From positions 1,118,501 to 1,182,500 of the forward strand of contig JANFOE010000190.1 in assembly GCA_025667525.1 (NCBI GenBank): DNA of 64,000 nt, read 5' to 3'. Both the position numbers and the translations under genes were made by a program. The stretch is from Glebionis coronaria (lineage: Eukaryota; Streptophyta; Magnoliopsida; Asterales; Asteraceae). Shown piece by piece: positions 31,749 to 45,374 of the stretch. Below the pieces are notes generated by a model that was given only the letters and a program-made list of their open reading frames with translations, did no database searches and was not told the DNA's origin. Within the stretch, counting starts at the first letter, position 1. Every line of letters starts with the position of its first letter.

Positions 31749-34377
31749 TGTAACACCCTATTTATTAAGATGGAATGCTATAGTAAATTATGGCGTGTCA
31801 TCAAAGCATGCAAGGTAAATGTCTAAAAATTCATGACCATAAATAGAAATATCGGAATCAAACATCGGTAGTCTAAGTAACTCACACACAAGCAATATTA
31901 AGTACTGTAAATGAAAGGACTAAACAATGTCCAAATGAAGTAACGTATGAAAAGTAGGAATACATGCATAAGGTAAAAGAGGTCGAATAGCTTCCATCCG
32001 AATGCACATACTCTGGAGTTCCTACTTGCGACCTTGGGTACCTGCCGTTTGGGAACATGCAAAATGGAAAACGGCTGAGCATAACGCGTGCACGGATATA
32101 CAGCATAACGTAAAGAAATAAAGGAATGAAAGCTTATAAGGCCTATAAAGCATGAATTGCAACGGAAATGAATAAGTCCTGGGAAAACCTAGATGTATGT
32201 CATGTTTACTAGTTTTATTTCTGAAAACATAGCTTATGTTACTTATGAAAATCTGTATTAGTTTATTATACCAAAAGCCAATAAAGGTCATGAGATCAAC
32301 AACATGCATGAATACTTGGAAGGGTAACCTCGTCATGTAAATTAGAGGGGATGCCTCTAATTAATTTGTAATGGGTAGGAGGGATCAGCTTCTGTGAAGG
32401 ATGCAAGGAACACACCACATTCACCATGAAATCCTGACTAAAACTGAACCTAGGATTCACCCATACGCCTCACATGATAATAATAATATAATAATGGCCA
32501 AATAACTGAAAGGGACGCCACGAGCTATCACTCCGCCATGGTAAAGTCATAACACTAGTGCCTCTAGTGTTATGGTTATGGTACCTCCATAACTAGGTGA
32601 AACTGGTCATGCATGTATATGGCTAAGGTAACTAATAAAACATAAGCATTTAATCTGTAACTACTGGGGAAAACAGTTGGCTACATACGGGAAATCCTAA
32701 TAAAGGAAGAGGTTGTCCTTACTGAAGGACGGGAAATCCGTACCTTATGTCCAGTAGAAGCTAACGGAAACGCTGAAGAAACTACTCCACCTTGACGGAT
32801 AATACTACATAAGAGTATGAACGTGTATGAGTTGTCTGAATTACATGTGTTTTTACTGGTTCTGTGTGTTATTAGCTTGTTATAGTTATTCTGTCATGTT
32901 TTACTGTGTTACGGTGTTATCTGTAGTTATACTGATGTTCTGTTGTATATTATTATGTAATAGTGTATTATAATACTTGTATTGTAATACTAAGTAACTT
33001 CCTAAAAATAACATGTTTCCATAAATAGTAGGTTTCTAAAAATAGTAAGTTTCCATAATTAGAAATAAGCTGGATTATTAATAATAAGTCAGGTTTAATT
33101 AGTATAATACAAGTCATGGTTATAGCTTATTAATTAAATAACTTGGTTAATTAATTAAACTATACGTTATAAGAATTTAATTAAAAATACATGTTTTAAT
33201 TAAATTAAGCTAAGTAAAATACTTTAGGTTATACGTAAAATATTAATTTTAATATTTAACCTAATTCATGAATTTAATTAAATTAAAAGTCTAGTAATTA
33301 ATTTAATTAAACGTATTTTCTAATTTTAATATTTTCCGGAACCCGTGTTTTAAAATTAACCCGAGCCCGAAACCCGGGTCACACATAAGCCGAGCCAAAC
33401 ACCCTACCAGTGGCAAGACCGGCTAGCCGGTTTCCACTGGTGGCTCGCGGTTCCTACTGCCGAGCTATGGGAGCCCGGTTCACACCGGTTGGCCACCGGT
33501 TCACACCGGTTCAGCCCGGTTCCCCCTACTTGTTGTTCGGTACCCACTTTTAGCATCAAAAAGCCCCACCGAGACCCTATAGGTCTCGGTTGGCACTCGG
33601 TCCAAAACAAAACCACACCCGACACTGAGTCGGGGTCCCCTTGCTGTGTTTGAACCACACGAACCCTACACCGAGACCATGAGGTCTCGGTTGGGCAAAA
33701 CAACCACCACCGAGAGCCTTGAGGCTCTCGGCTTGGGTCTCGGCGAACCAAAGCAACACCAAACACCCCTTAAACCATGATTTAATTAATCCTACATGTT
33801 TTATTTACTTGTTTTTAAGATTAATTAAATAAAAACATGAACTCAATAAGAATTAATAAGAGAAGAAAAGGTGTTTGATTATACCGAACTCGTGGAAGAA
33901 AAGGATTAAGATCACGATCACGTACATTCAATAATTAAGTAGCAAAAATCGTCCGGTTTGTCCTTGTGGTTTGAGGTGGCCGGCGGCAAGAGAGGAAACA
34001 AAGCAAGGAAGAACTTTTTTTTGTAAACCTAAATTATGATTAAGTTTTCTTGGAGTTTTGTTATTATGGGTTTTAATTTGGTTCATGGGCCAAAGCCCAT
34101 CTCTTCCTTTTCTCTTGTATTAGCCGCGGCACATAGGGAGCCCACGGGAAACCCGTAGTTTTCCCGAGCTAACTTATTTACGTGTATGTTCATGTTTAAT
34201 TATTGTGACTTTTATATGTCGTGTACTTAACACATTTATAATATATACGAAATTACGTGTTATTAAATATCGTGTTACGTGAATTATATTATAAATGTAA
34301 AGTTTAAATTTTACCGTATTTTTGGATGTTCACTGTTCATGTGCATTGTTCATGGTATTTTAAATGCGGGTTTTACA
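31749..34377 (-). repeat. 5' LTR of element D
   Basis: 2629 bp. On the minus strand it starts TGTAAAACCCGC and ends GTGTTACA, like the LTR of element C. It carries a GC-rich block at 33404-33770 with ACCGGTT repeats and three hairpins. Its first 356 bp (plus 34022-34377) are also part of the tandem array. Confidence 0.85.
33568..33731. repeat. Three consecutive inverted repeats in the LTR of element D
   Basis: ACCGAGACC / GGTCTCGGT at 33568-33576 and 33582-33590. The same arms at 33670-33678 and 33683-33691. CCGAGAGCCT / AGGCTCTCGG at 33710-33719 and 33722-33731. All arms are perfect with loops of 2-5 bp. Confidence 0.85.
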
Positions 34378-36394
34378 TATCTTGTACTTCTCTATGCGGA
34401 AGTCTACCTTACATCGAGAGGTAATCCATTGAATCATTTAGAAACACTTCAAGGCATTCACATATCACAAGGACATCGCATGTCTTCAGCTCATCTACAT
34501 TGGTACTCTCGAAAGACCTCCATTCTCACTAATTTATCTTCTACGAACTTCAATTACTTTTCCATCTTCCCATAGAGTCCTATAAACCCCACATGGCATT
34601 CCAGATCGACCTTATTCTTCACAACCAATTCACTAACTCAATCATATAGGCGCAACCAACTCTTACTGGTAACTTCATCAATGCGCCCATTAAATATGAA
34701 TCCAAAACTAGATTCAAAACCACCAAATACGGATAACGAAATTGAACCCACGGATAACCAACAGAATTTCACCTGCACACAATACAATGAATCACAATCA
34801 CGAGACTCCAAAAGAAACTCCAACATAAAATATGTATGAATACAAAACGAACCACGACAACGAACTAGTGACATAAGAAACACCCAACGAATGGAAATTT
34901 GTACAAAATTTAACCTTTGTTTTAAAGATGGTCTCGCAAAAACTGTAAAAATCAGTGTTGATCATATAAAAAAATTTATATAACATTTTATTTTAAGACA
35001 AAATTTAGTTACTTAACCCTTACTTTATGAAGTACCCATAAAAATCATTTTATCTCTATTCTTATTACAAAGTAGGTTTTCCATAAGTTATCATTTGGAA
35101 GAGTCGTGAGACTCAAAACGAAGACATCATTATCTCAAAAGAACTTCCAAAATACCATAAGGATTCTAATACCAAAATACTATCTGAAAACAAACAAGTG
35201 ATATAAAGACTCGACAAAAACGTTATGAATTGATAAGTTATAAAGACTCATCCATACTATCGCTCAAGGAAACCCAAACCAAAAAGTATCAACACTCTCA
35301 AAAAGCCAAATCGAAACGCATGATGGGTAACATAGGACTTCAAACTATCATGATATAAACAAGGAACTCTAACACGAGAGTTGAGTATCTCAGCGAACAA
35401 CGGATTAATGAACCAACTTAAAACTCACCATGACATTCACGATAGGTATTCACGATATCTACTAGGATATTTAGATAAGGGAGAAACTTACTATCTACAC
35501 AACAATCTATAACACCTCCACACGAAATCCCACATACATATGCGTATACGTACCATCAAAATCAATCAACCATGCAATCAAAACCAATCCAGGTAATCAT
35601 ACTTGCAAGTCCACTTGTGTTGTGGCACATGTATAATTATGTTGGCCACCATAATTATATATGTCCCCTTTCACGTATGTACTCCCTCTTATGACGACAT
35701 GTCTTGATATTAACGCATCATGCATCACATAACACATAAATCAACCAACAAACCACAAAGCAACCATCATATAACTCAAATATAGATCTAGTAAAAATAT
35801 CACTTTTTTATGTAAACCTAAATTATGATTAAAGTTTTCTTGGAGTTTTGTTATTATGGGTTTTAAGTTGGTTCATGGGCCAAGCCCATCTCTTCCTTTT
35901 CTCTTGTCTTAGCCGCGGCAGATAGGGAGCCCACGGGAAACCCGTAGTTTTCCCGAGCTAACTTATTTACGTGTACGTTCAAGTTTAATTATCGTGACTT
36001 TTATATGTCGTGTACTTAACACATTTATAATATATACGAAATTACATGTTATTAAATATCGTGTTACGTGAATTATATTATAAATGTAAAGTTTAAATTT
36101 TACCGTATTTTTGGATGTTCACTGTTCATGTGCATTGTTCATGGTATTTTAAATTCGGGTTTTACATATCTTGTACTTATCATGCGGAAGTCTACCTTAC
36201 ATCGAGAGGTAATCCATTGAATCATTTAGAAACACTTCAAGGCATTCACATATCACAAGGACATTGCATGTCTTCAGCTCATCTACATTGGTACTCTCGA
36301 AAGACCTCCATTCTCACTAATTTATCTTCTACGAACTTCAATTACTTTTCCATCTTCCCATAGAGTCCTATAAACCCCACATGGCATTCCAGAT
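34022..36394. repeat. Tandem array, 1.79-kb period, left part
   Basis: Unit 1 is 34022-35810 and unit 2 starts at 35811 and is cut at 36394 by element E. Each unit is 356 bp of element D's LTR end plus 1.43 kb of flank. An open frame over the junction (34279-34575 and copies) ends in the same 65 residues in every unit, but the copies are too alike to test for selection. No gene is seen. Confidence 0.9.
36390..36394 (+). repeat. Left target-site duplication of element E (CAGAT)
   Basis: CAGAT is repeated at 50046-50050. Joining the flanks recreates the sequence of the other array units. Confidence 0.95.
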
Positions 36395-39300
36395 TGATTG
36401 TAGAGTTTTTGCACACCTTTAGGAAAAGGAGGCAAAATAGGGCAAGCGTTAAGTGTCGGTTTAGGAAAATCAAGCACTAATGACCAATGAGAAGTTCGTT
36501 TCCCAAGGAAGCTTGTGTGTTGTGTTAATGAAATGATTAACTTTGTGATTATATTATTATGAGAAAAGAAAATAGAAATGGGATAAGAAGAGAATGACGG
36601 TTACGATGACGATTTACACTAAGACGAAATAGTCGTTCACGTAAAACCATAAAAAGCACCAAATTAAAAAATTTATACTAAAAATTCCTAAAAATTGCAA
36701 ACAAATCCTAAATAATGTATAAAGAGTTTACAAAAAATCAAAAATCACCCAGACCTTTTAATTAATTAAATAATGATTTTTTAATGCTAATTAAAGCCCT
36801 AAAAATCAATTTAATTACCAAAAAGCCCAAAATGAGTTTTATCACTTTGTAAACCTCTAAAAAAACCTAACTTAATTTAAAACTATTTTTGAAAATTTTA
36901 AAATTAATAAAAACTATTTTAAAACTATTAAAACTTAAAATAATTATAAAAATAAATCTAAGGACAATGAAAATATTCTAAAAGTTGCAAAACTCCTAAC
37001 TTTATGTATTTGAACTAGGAAAAATAAAAAAAGCAGAAAAAACTAACTTTTAATTTTTACTAATAAAATAATAATAAAATAATATAAAAAATTCAAAGTT
37101 TATAAAAAAATTCTAAAAAACTACCAAAAATCTAGAAAAATGTAACTAAGACAAAAATGCAAACAAAAGTTTCCAAAACCTTTTTATAATTTTATATTAA
37201 TTTTTAAAGTTGATTAAAAACCCTAAAATCATATAACATCAAAAATAAGTTAATTTGAAAACTTTAATTGATGTAAACCTCTAAAATACTACTAAAAACT
37301 TAAAAACTATTTTTTCAGATTTTTAAAACACTTTTTCCTATTTTTTATTTACTTTCTAAAATTAAAACTTAAAATAATCCTAATAAATTAATTACACACG
37401 TGAAAAATAAACTTTTTAAGCCAAAAAGTCTAAAACCTAATAAAGAATAAAGGAAAATTGCTAACTGGTGAAAAGCTAAAACAAATAAGCTGAAAACAGC
37501 TTATTACTAAACTGATTGCTTAAATAAGCCAAATACACAAACATCTTAAGTATTTAATGATGCAAAAGGTTACCAGTCAAAGACCCTAGGGCAGATGGTA
37601 AACGCGTTGTATCCGATATTTGATGAAACAAAGAAAACTAAAAAACAAGTGACGTTCTCTGATGGACCAGAGAAGTCAATATGCTATGGGTGCCCTTTTT
37701 GGGCTAGATCTTGATGGTTTGTTGGTTGTTTTGGCAAGACAAGGCACCCCCACAACCAGTTGGGTTGTGGGGAGTTACAATGAGCAAGGAAACACCAAGT
37801 TAACACACAAAATCACATATACATGGAAAATCAAGTAGCTGAAAAACAGAAACAATCCTAAGGGCAGTCTTACTGATGCAATTGACCGATGGTTGAGATT
37901 TAATAGACTCAAACTTGCATAAATCCAATCCAAATCACATGAAAACTGAACACAATCCTAGTTTGACCCAAATCCTATCAAAGTGCAAAGATCAAATGAA
38001 AGATTGAGCTAAAATCTAGGCAGTTAAAGGCATAATGAATTTTATCAAGTTTAAGCAACAATAAGAACATTCAAACACCATGAAACCTAACCAAACTCCC
38101 AACCAATGATGAAAATATATTATCACAGATAAATCAAGTGTGTTTAGGCAACTTTCAAGCAAAAATTGTGTCACTAGTTTCAGTTAAACCCTAGTCTCAA
38201 ACACCCCTTAGTTTTCTGATTATAACAATTAGCAAAGTGACTAAGCACAAAACCTATCCAATCTGATTTTTAACAAACCTAGCATGCATTTAGAACCAAA
38301 TGAAACCTAATCAACCAAGAAAAACTACAATCCAACAAGGCATACTCAATCATCATACAAAGGCACAAAAATTATCATATAAACTAGCCAATGAATTCAA
38401 GCTTCATACCAGAGCTTAATGCTTTCCAAAAGGTTGTTTAAGAAGCTTATGTGAGCTTATGAATGAGTAGAGGATCCCTGTTGGTAGGTCTACAGCAGAC
38501 CTAGGGATTTCAATATCTTCAAAAGAGAGATTGAAAGAAATGAATGAATGATGGAAATTGCTTCTTGTTTGATTCATGCACAACACCACAAGACCAAATA
38601 AAAGCTTCAAGTATCAAATGCTACACGCTTTTGGCTTGTAGCTTTTGATACAGTAAGTGTTAACAACAAATGGGACAAGATAACAAAAAGGTTTTCACCT
38701 CACAACACTTTCTACCCAGGGACTATACCCACTGAATCTTGATATCTCCAAGATATCAAGGTTCTATGGTCATATGAGAGCCTAAGTAAACAGCTTATGT
38801 GGCCTTTGAACCTTCTTGCTAAACTAGAAAACGAATTTTTAAAACTTTAAAATGCCTTTTTGAAAACTCATTCAACAAAGTACTTCAACAATCAATTTGG
38901 AACTCAGTCTTTCACACAAGCCAATAAAATTTTAACTATAACTGAAAAGGAATTATATTTTCTCCTAAAAACACCAACTTTCATTCAAGAAAAACAGATT
39001 ACAAGGCTTAGTAAAAAAACTGGAACAAGAGGAAAATGAGACACAAGTCGTCTAATTTTATACTAGTCAAGAGAATTTCTAGAATGCTGATTAAAATAAT
39101 AAAAATGCTACAAAAGCTAAACCCTAAATCTCTTAAAAGTCTAAGAATACCCTTGGTCTTCAAAATTTAAATTTAAGTCCAATATGCCTCATGTGATTGT
39201 CCTTGTTGTAACAGATGGAATCTTCAATCTTGGACGTTCAAAACACCTTTGGGAGCAAGTATAGCATGTGGGACGTTGATTTGGGTCAGGTTTTGGGGTT

Positions 39301-40181
39301 TGGGGGAAAGTGACGTTACAGGGGTCACATGGTGTGGTCTCATGATGAAAGTGATGGGTATTTTGGGGTGTGGGTTAGGATTAGGCTTAGGTTAATTAAG
39401 GATCTGGAGGTGATCAAACAAAAACCCTTTGTTTTGTGTTTAATTAGGTCTGGGTTTAATTAGGGTTTATTGGGGATGAAAAGGGGGTTTAATCCGTTTT
39501 GGGTGGGATTAATTTTAAATTAAGTGTTATGGAGGGAAGGTTTATAACTGATTTAAATAAATCAGTTATTTAAGTGGTGGGGTGTGACGTGGATGGTTGG
39601 GAGGATGGGATTGGTTGCTGGGTGGTAGTGGGTAACGTGGAGGTGGATGATTGGTGGGGTTAAGTTTGGTGTCTGGTCAAAAGAAGCCCCTCTATTCCCT
39701 TTTTTGTCACTTCAGTTTAGAAACTTGTCAACACCTCATTTCTTCACAACAACTTTCATCAACTTGCTGAAAATAGCCCAATATACTTTCAAACTTTGAA
39801 TAAGGACTATTCATGCAATATTTGCATTCTTCAAGGGCTAATAATGTCATGTCTTGAAACTTTAGGACCAAACTTGTAATAATTGAGGTTTACAAGGGTC
39901 TAAAGTGATAAGTCTTCAAAAAGTGAGGGACCAATCTTGCCAATCTTCAAAACTTCAAGGATTATTCTTGGAAAATCATTACTTGTGCTTGGTTCATTGT
40001 GCGGCTTCGTTTCCCGTGTTCGTTTTTGCATGATTCTTGTGATATTTTGTCATTTCCTCAATATCCGTACCTAAAATACACAAGCAACAAACACAAGCAT
40101 ATATTTAGGTATTTTCAGGATATTTAATGTATTTTAAGCCCAATTTGGACAATGAGACTATGTATAAAAGCAGTCTCATCA
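36395..40181 (-). repeat. 3' LTR of element E (minus strand)
   Basis: 3787 bp. On the minus strand it starts TGATGAGACTGC and ends CTACAATCA. AT-rich. It lacks 176 bp, including a tRNA-like B box, which the other LTR has. It carries an inverted repeat CTTGATATCT / AGATATCAAG (38738-38760). There are many substitutions and short indels relative to 46094-50045. Confidence 0.9.
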
Positions 40182-40195
40182 CTCCCCCATACTAA
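40182..40195 (-). other. Polypurine tract of element E
   Basis: On the minus strand TTAGTATGGGGGAG directly precedes the 3' LTR. Confidence 0.8.
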
Positions 40196-42094
40196 ACTAT
40201 TATCGTGCCCTCACGCAATGCTAGAATAAAGTATCGTAGCACCTCCAAAATTCATTTTTATTCACTTTTATTGAACGATTAACTAGCTACACTACTACTA
40301 TTACTACTACTTGTGTTTTAGACATAATGTATGATTTTCATCGCAAAATGGGACGTTTAGGTTCATAGAATAAGAACACGTGAATCCTTCGTTAGAAATA
40401 ATTTCATCGTCCTCGATTTTCACCCCAATTCCATGCCAAGCGTGCAACGAGATCATTGTCATTATAAGTTAGTAATGCTAACACTACTCATATGCCCTAA
40501 TCACGTACTTATCCTCCCAGTTTCCTAAGTTGTATCTCTTATATTTTATTTTGTCTTGAATGTTTCACGAGGATACATTGTATGACTTATGTGATAATAG
40601 AGATTTAGGTCTAAAAATAGAGTCCTAACGGTGTAACCAAGACCACCAAATCAATAACCCCTCCTAATAGACAACGATGTCAAAAAATTAAGTTAACAAG
40701 AAGGATCGATAAACACGGTTTTATAATGGTTTTGAACATGAGACTTATTACCAAGACTTTTATACGCCCCCTAACGGAAGGGCCTTATTATCTTTGGTTT
40801 ACCTCCATCTTTTATTCAACTTCGCCATGAAGCTTTTATTATGACTTCGGTCTTGCCTTGCCTTTTATTATCTGCCTCATCGGTGGTTTTATTGGCCAAT
40901 GACGTATATCCTCACGCTAAGGCGAATTTTGGATCTTTAAAGATTCAAAGATTAAGGCTTGATTCACTTTCAATTTTGCATAGATTTTCCGGCCTTGTGG
41001 GGCTTCAAATTGTTTGCTTGATTTAGGTGAGCACTTGAAATCTTATTATTGGGTGAAGCTTTCGATTATTCGGGTGCCAATACTTCAAAACCGTGACGCT
41101 GGCGATACCTTAATGTCTTCCCAATTTAATTACATGGAAGCTACTAGAAAAGACTAGAAACCCAACAATCCCAACTAAACCGCTAAGTCAATATTTATTA
41201 AGCAAAAAGTTTTTACATGCGAAGGGAGAATAAGCAAACAACGAGAACACATGAGTTTTTGAAAGAATACGAGTACTCTACGTTTAGCATAGTAACTTAT
41301 AATTAACCCTATCATTTCTCGTCCTCATTTAAGAGACTTAGCCTAAAAAGTTAAGGAATCGAAGCGAAGTGCTCAACACGCACGGTCGAGTCAAAAATTA
41401 CTCTTATTCTCGCCATCGGAAAACCTACATTCGTGTCTTCAAACACTTATGAAACATGAGAAAATTTTAAAATTTGGCCATTTTTAGCCTTATTTTGCAA
41501 CAAAACGATAACAAAAATATGAAATTTTGGAAAGCGTGAAGGTTTGGCAAGGCAAGTATCTATTCACCCCCCCCCCCCCATACTAAAGTTAAACATTGTC
41601 CTCAATGTTTCGAGTCTAGGGGTGCAAACACCCCCATACTAGAGACGTAGTCGAATGCCATCTAGCATGGAAAGGGTGTAATCGTTAAATTTAAAGCCGT
41701 TTATGAAGTGTGCTATAAACCTAAGGTTAGAACATCAAAGGATATATCATGGATATTGAGAAAGTCTTCAAAGCAAACGATCGAGTGCTCCCATAAAACG
41801 AACACGAGAGGCTCCAATCGTGAAGATCGTGATCTAAAAACCACAATTCACAAACAACCACGGAACAAAGGTTGGAAGGGCACAAATCCCCTCACATTAA
41901 ACTAATTAGAAAGCAATAATATGTACATGGATAAGCATGGGTTTCCCCCACGAGGCACCTTGTTTTTTATAACCGAGTCAAAAGCTCGACTCGAATCCCC
42001 CATAAATGTGATCATTTAGGGATAATCATGGTATGGTCAATTTTTAGTGGGGCTTACATGATAAACAAGGCCCAAAAACAACCGGTATTAAGGA
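40196..42094. other. Internal non-coding region of element E
   Basis: 1.9 kb without an ORF that I can support. Two more blocks like the PPT are at about 41566-41585 and 41631-41641. A C-run of 13 or 14 lies near 41566-41579. Confidence 0.55.
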
Positions 42095-42523
42095 CTACGT
42101 CCTTAGATGGTGCAAAATACCGGGATCGAAGATGGCGTTCTCGTTTTCATTGGAAAAAGAAATCAACGCCACTTCATCATGTGTCAACACAAACCTAAAG
42201 GGTTTAAAGAAAATAGATGAGAAGAAATAGAAGGGTGGGACAATGGGTAAGTCACAAAAACCATGAGCTACTCGAGGTAGACTCGCACCAATCAAATAGA
42301 AAGATTTTCCATTTATTGCATCGGTGGAAGACCGAGATTTCCCTTTATAAGCAATTCCGGGATCAAATATCTCGTCCTCGGTGGAGAAAGGGAAGGGAAC
42401 ATAAGGGGATTCCCCCACACTTAGTCCACACAAAGCATCGTCAAAAGGAGAAGACGAGCTTGTAGCACTCAAAACACGAGGTGATGACGGAGTTAGCATT
42501 GTAGAAAAATCTTTTAAATCCAA
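42095..42523 (-). CDS. Unrecognised ORF downstream of the Athila-like protease
   Basis: 142 codons, Ser/Phe/Pro-rich, with a repeated FDPGI motif near both ends. It lies where pol should follow the protease but shows no RT motif. It may be the remnant of a spacer or of a lost region. Expression is not supported by any other signal. Confidence 0.35.
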   Translation of the reverse strand: MDLKDFSTMLTPSSPRVLSATSSSSPFDDALCGLSVGESPYVPFPFSTEDEIFDPGIAYKGKSRSSTDAINGKSFYLIGASLPRVAHGFCDLPIVPPFYFFSSIFFKPFRFVLTHDEVALISFSNENENAIFDPGILHHLRT

Positions 42524-42604
42524 TTTAAAATCTTTCCCTTTTTCATCTTTTAAACTCTCCTTATGAAAACCCGACTTGATTATGTCAAAAATATTTGGTG
42601 TTTC

Positions 42605-43315
42605 TTAAGCAATGTTAGTCACACTAAAAATTCTCACATTTGAAAACCGTTTTGGTTTTGGTGGTGGGAAGTTCTCAAAACGTTTGTCAACAAAGAAAAC
42701 TTCCCCATCGGGATCAACATATTCATCATCCGAAGAATCATTCGTGATTGGAATCGTAGGCTTAACACTCTTAACCTCCACCGGCGGAGGGGACGGAAAA
42801 TCTTTTTTATCATCAACTTCTAAAACTCTTTTTGAAATTCTTTTACAAATTTTTTTGATGGGATTAACATTGTTCAAAGACGTGATCGAATACACATGAG
42901 AAAGTGTAGAATTTTGAGTTGCATTTATGACGAGTTCTTCCTCATTGAAACGAAGAGTGATTTTCCTAGCATGCACGTCAATAAGTGCTCTCGAAGTATC
43001 CAAAAATGATCGACCTAAAATTAGAGGAACTTTAGGATCGATGGTAATGTCAACAACGATAAAGTCTACGGGATAGTAGAACTTTCCAACTTTCACGAAG
43101 ACGTCCTCGGCTACTCCACAAGCTAGAATCGTAGAATGATCGGCCATCTCGATTGACATTCTTGAAGGAGTGAGATTGGGAAGATTGAGCGACTTAAAAA
43201 TCTCAAGAGGCATCAAATTTATACTAGCACCAAGATCGGCCAAGGCGTAGCATTCCTCCATATCTTGTATTGCACATGGGATTAAAAATTTACCGGGATC
43301 ACCGACTTTTTGAGG
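42605..43315 (-). pseudogene. Athila-like aspartic protease
   Basis: The domain has GDPGKFLIPC just upstream of ATG 43261, then the active site ADLGASINLMP (Asp 43235-43237), VDFIVVDI and PLILGRSFLDTSRALIDV. This is the typical Athila protease. It is detached from gag by a frameshift near 43600 and ends at 42605 after a Pro/Asp-rich tail. Confidence 0.8.
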
Positions 43316-43601
43316 TATGCGGCTAAGAAAAACCGAAGAACAACTAGACGACTTTTACAATTTCTCTTTGTTATTCAACATACTTTTAAAGTTTGCGGAA
43401 AATCGAGGCATCATGACCAAGGCGTCGGTAAAACTTATATTAAAATGCAAGTCACGAAACATTTTCATAAAAAGTTCAAATTGATAATTGTATCGTTCTT
43501 GTATCTTTTCCTTGTTTCATCTTGAAGGGTAAGGTAAGGGTGGTGTGGGTTGGGGCATAGGCAACGGCCTTGGAATCTCGGGTTCCACTATTGGTATTGG
43601 T

Positions 43602-45374
43602 TCAACCGTAGGTGTGGTTTGAGCGGTACTTCGTGGTTGGAATTTGCTCCTTTTCTACCATAACCTCGGGTTCTTTCTCTTTTTCCTTCTCCGTAGAAGT
43701 ACTTGAATGAGAAATGGGTTCTTTGAAAGTTTTACCACTACGAGTAGTAATAACCTTCAATTCTCCTTTCGGGTTTACGATGGTATCACTAGGAAGACCA
43801 CCCGAAGAAGAAGGTTTACACATGATAGCTTCAAACATTTTTCCCATTTGGTCTTCAAACTTAGATTGCCTAGCATCCGCTTTTAACAATTCTTGCTTAA
43901 TCTCATGTTGGCCTTGCTCCATTTTTTGTTGATTTTGTTGGAGACGTTGAACATTTTCTTCCATTTTATTAGCATGAGCCTTAAGTTCATTAGCAAGTTC
44001 GTTTTTAAGCTCGTTCTTCAACTCGGATCTTAAGCTAACCATTTCACGTTGCATATTATCAAACTTAACATCGTTTGCTTTAGCATAATTCAAAAATTCT
44101 CCTTGAAGATTTTTGGTGTGATCATTTTGAAAACCTTGCGTGGTAGTTTGAAAATCACGGTTTTGGTTTTTGTTTGAAATTTGCCCATTTCCACTTTGAT
44201 AATTACCCTTGTTGTAGTTACGTTGATTTCCTTGATAAGCACCACTTTGATTGTTGTTTCAATAGTTGTTAGCATTTTGATTTTGTGGAGCTTGATTTTG
44301 GCGAGAACCTTGACCGTTTTGGTTATAAGTTCCCGTGGCTACATAAGCATTCGAAGTGTTACCATCCGCGGTAATGCACTCGGAAAAATCATGAGCTCCA
44401 CCACACGAAATACAACTCTTGGCAACCGCCTTAACCGATGTGGAATTCAAAGCATCTTGTGCTTTCCAATGAGTCATAAGAGTCTAAAACCTATCGAAAA
44501 GCCGATTCTCCTCATTTGCTTCATCTTGCAAGGCACTCATGTTACGAGACGACGATGAACCCATAGTGGCAACACTCGGTGTGTTACGAGGGCTATAAAC
44601 TTTAGACCTATTCTCAATGATTTTCAAAGCCTCATCGGTCGTTTTGCACAAAAAATTACCACCCGCGGCGGCATTTAGGTAATCTCGTTCATGATCATTA
44701 AGCCCATTATAAAAATTGTCAATTTGATGCAATTCGGAAAAATCATGGTGTGGACATTCATGTAACATTTCTTTAAACCTTTCCCAAGCCATTGAAAAAC
44801 TTTCATTAGACCTTTGAGTAAATCGGGAAATCTCGTTTTTCAAATGTGTTGTTTTAGATGGTGGAAAAAATTGATTCACAAATTTAGAAACGAGATCACC
44901 CCACGTCAAAATCGAATTTGGGGGTTCTTTCTCGAGCCATATCTTGGCGGGTCCATCTAACGAGTATGGAAACAACATCATCTTAATGGCATCGTGTGGT
45001 ACATCCTTAAACTTGCTTGTCGCGGTGAGACGATTAAATTGCCTAATGTGATAATGTGGGTTGTCTTTTTCGTGTCCGCGAAACTTGTTGGCTTGAAGCA
45101 TAGACATTAAACCCGTCTTGAACTCGAAGTTCTCCGCAAGGATGGCGGGAATCACAATGGCCTCTCCAAAACCCTCGGTGGGTGCTTGAAGCAACTCCAT
45201 CATAGTACGATTAGCCATGATAGCTCCTTGTTCTACAATAGGTTCCTCACTTGGAGTCTCTTCACTAGAAAGATTAGGAGTAGGTGTGGACTCCTTTTTG
45301 TTTTTTCGTTTACGTGCACGTCTTGCTTGATTACGAGTAAGCATAAACGTCACGTATAACGTGGGGATGAGCAA
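43602..45374 (-). pseudogene. gag: Athila-like gag with two in-frame stops
   Basis: Residues from 45374 include FELKTGLMSML-like and FRGHEKDNPHYHIRQF, AKIWLEKEP, FVNQFFPPSKT and FYNGLNDHERDYLNAAAGG, the Athila capsid. A stop at 44484-44486 is followed in the same frame by a zinc finger-like CISCGGAHDFSEC. A TGA at 44259-44261 follows, then a Gln/Lys/Glu-rich coiled-coil stretch to 43602. The element is therefore not translating a full Gag. Confidence 0.85.

Larger units (their letters stand above)
29424..34377 (-). mobile_element. Gypsy element D, minus strand, 5' half (LTR, gag, protease)
   Basis: Read on the minus strand it has a 2.63-kb LTR, PBS, gag in four exons and protease, then stops at the LINE A-tail. 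It is a diverged relative of element C with the same LTR ends, the same gag introns and similar protein. Its 3' half is outside the window or lost. Gag has two in-frame stops and one frameshift. Confidence 0.9.

Noticed and set aside
34279..34575. 98-codon frame recurring in each tandem unit
   Set aside because: It crosses the LTR boundary and the copies are near identical by recent duplication, so conservation says nothing about coding.
41565..41580. C-run of 13 or 14 as a possible G-quadruplex or control element
   Set aside because: A single homopolymer, likely variable in length and prone to sequencing error; no second G-tract pattern.
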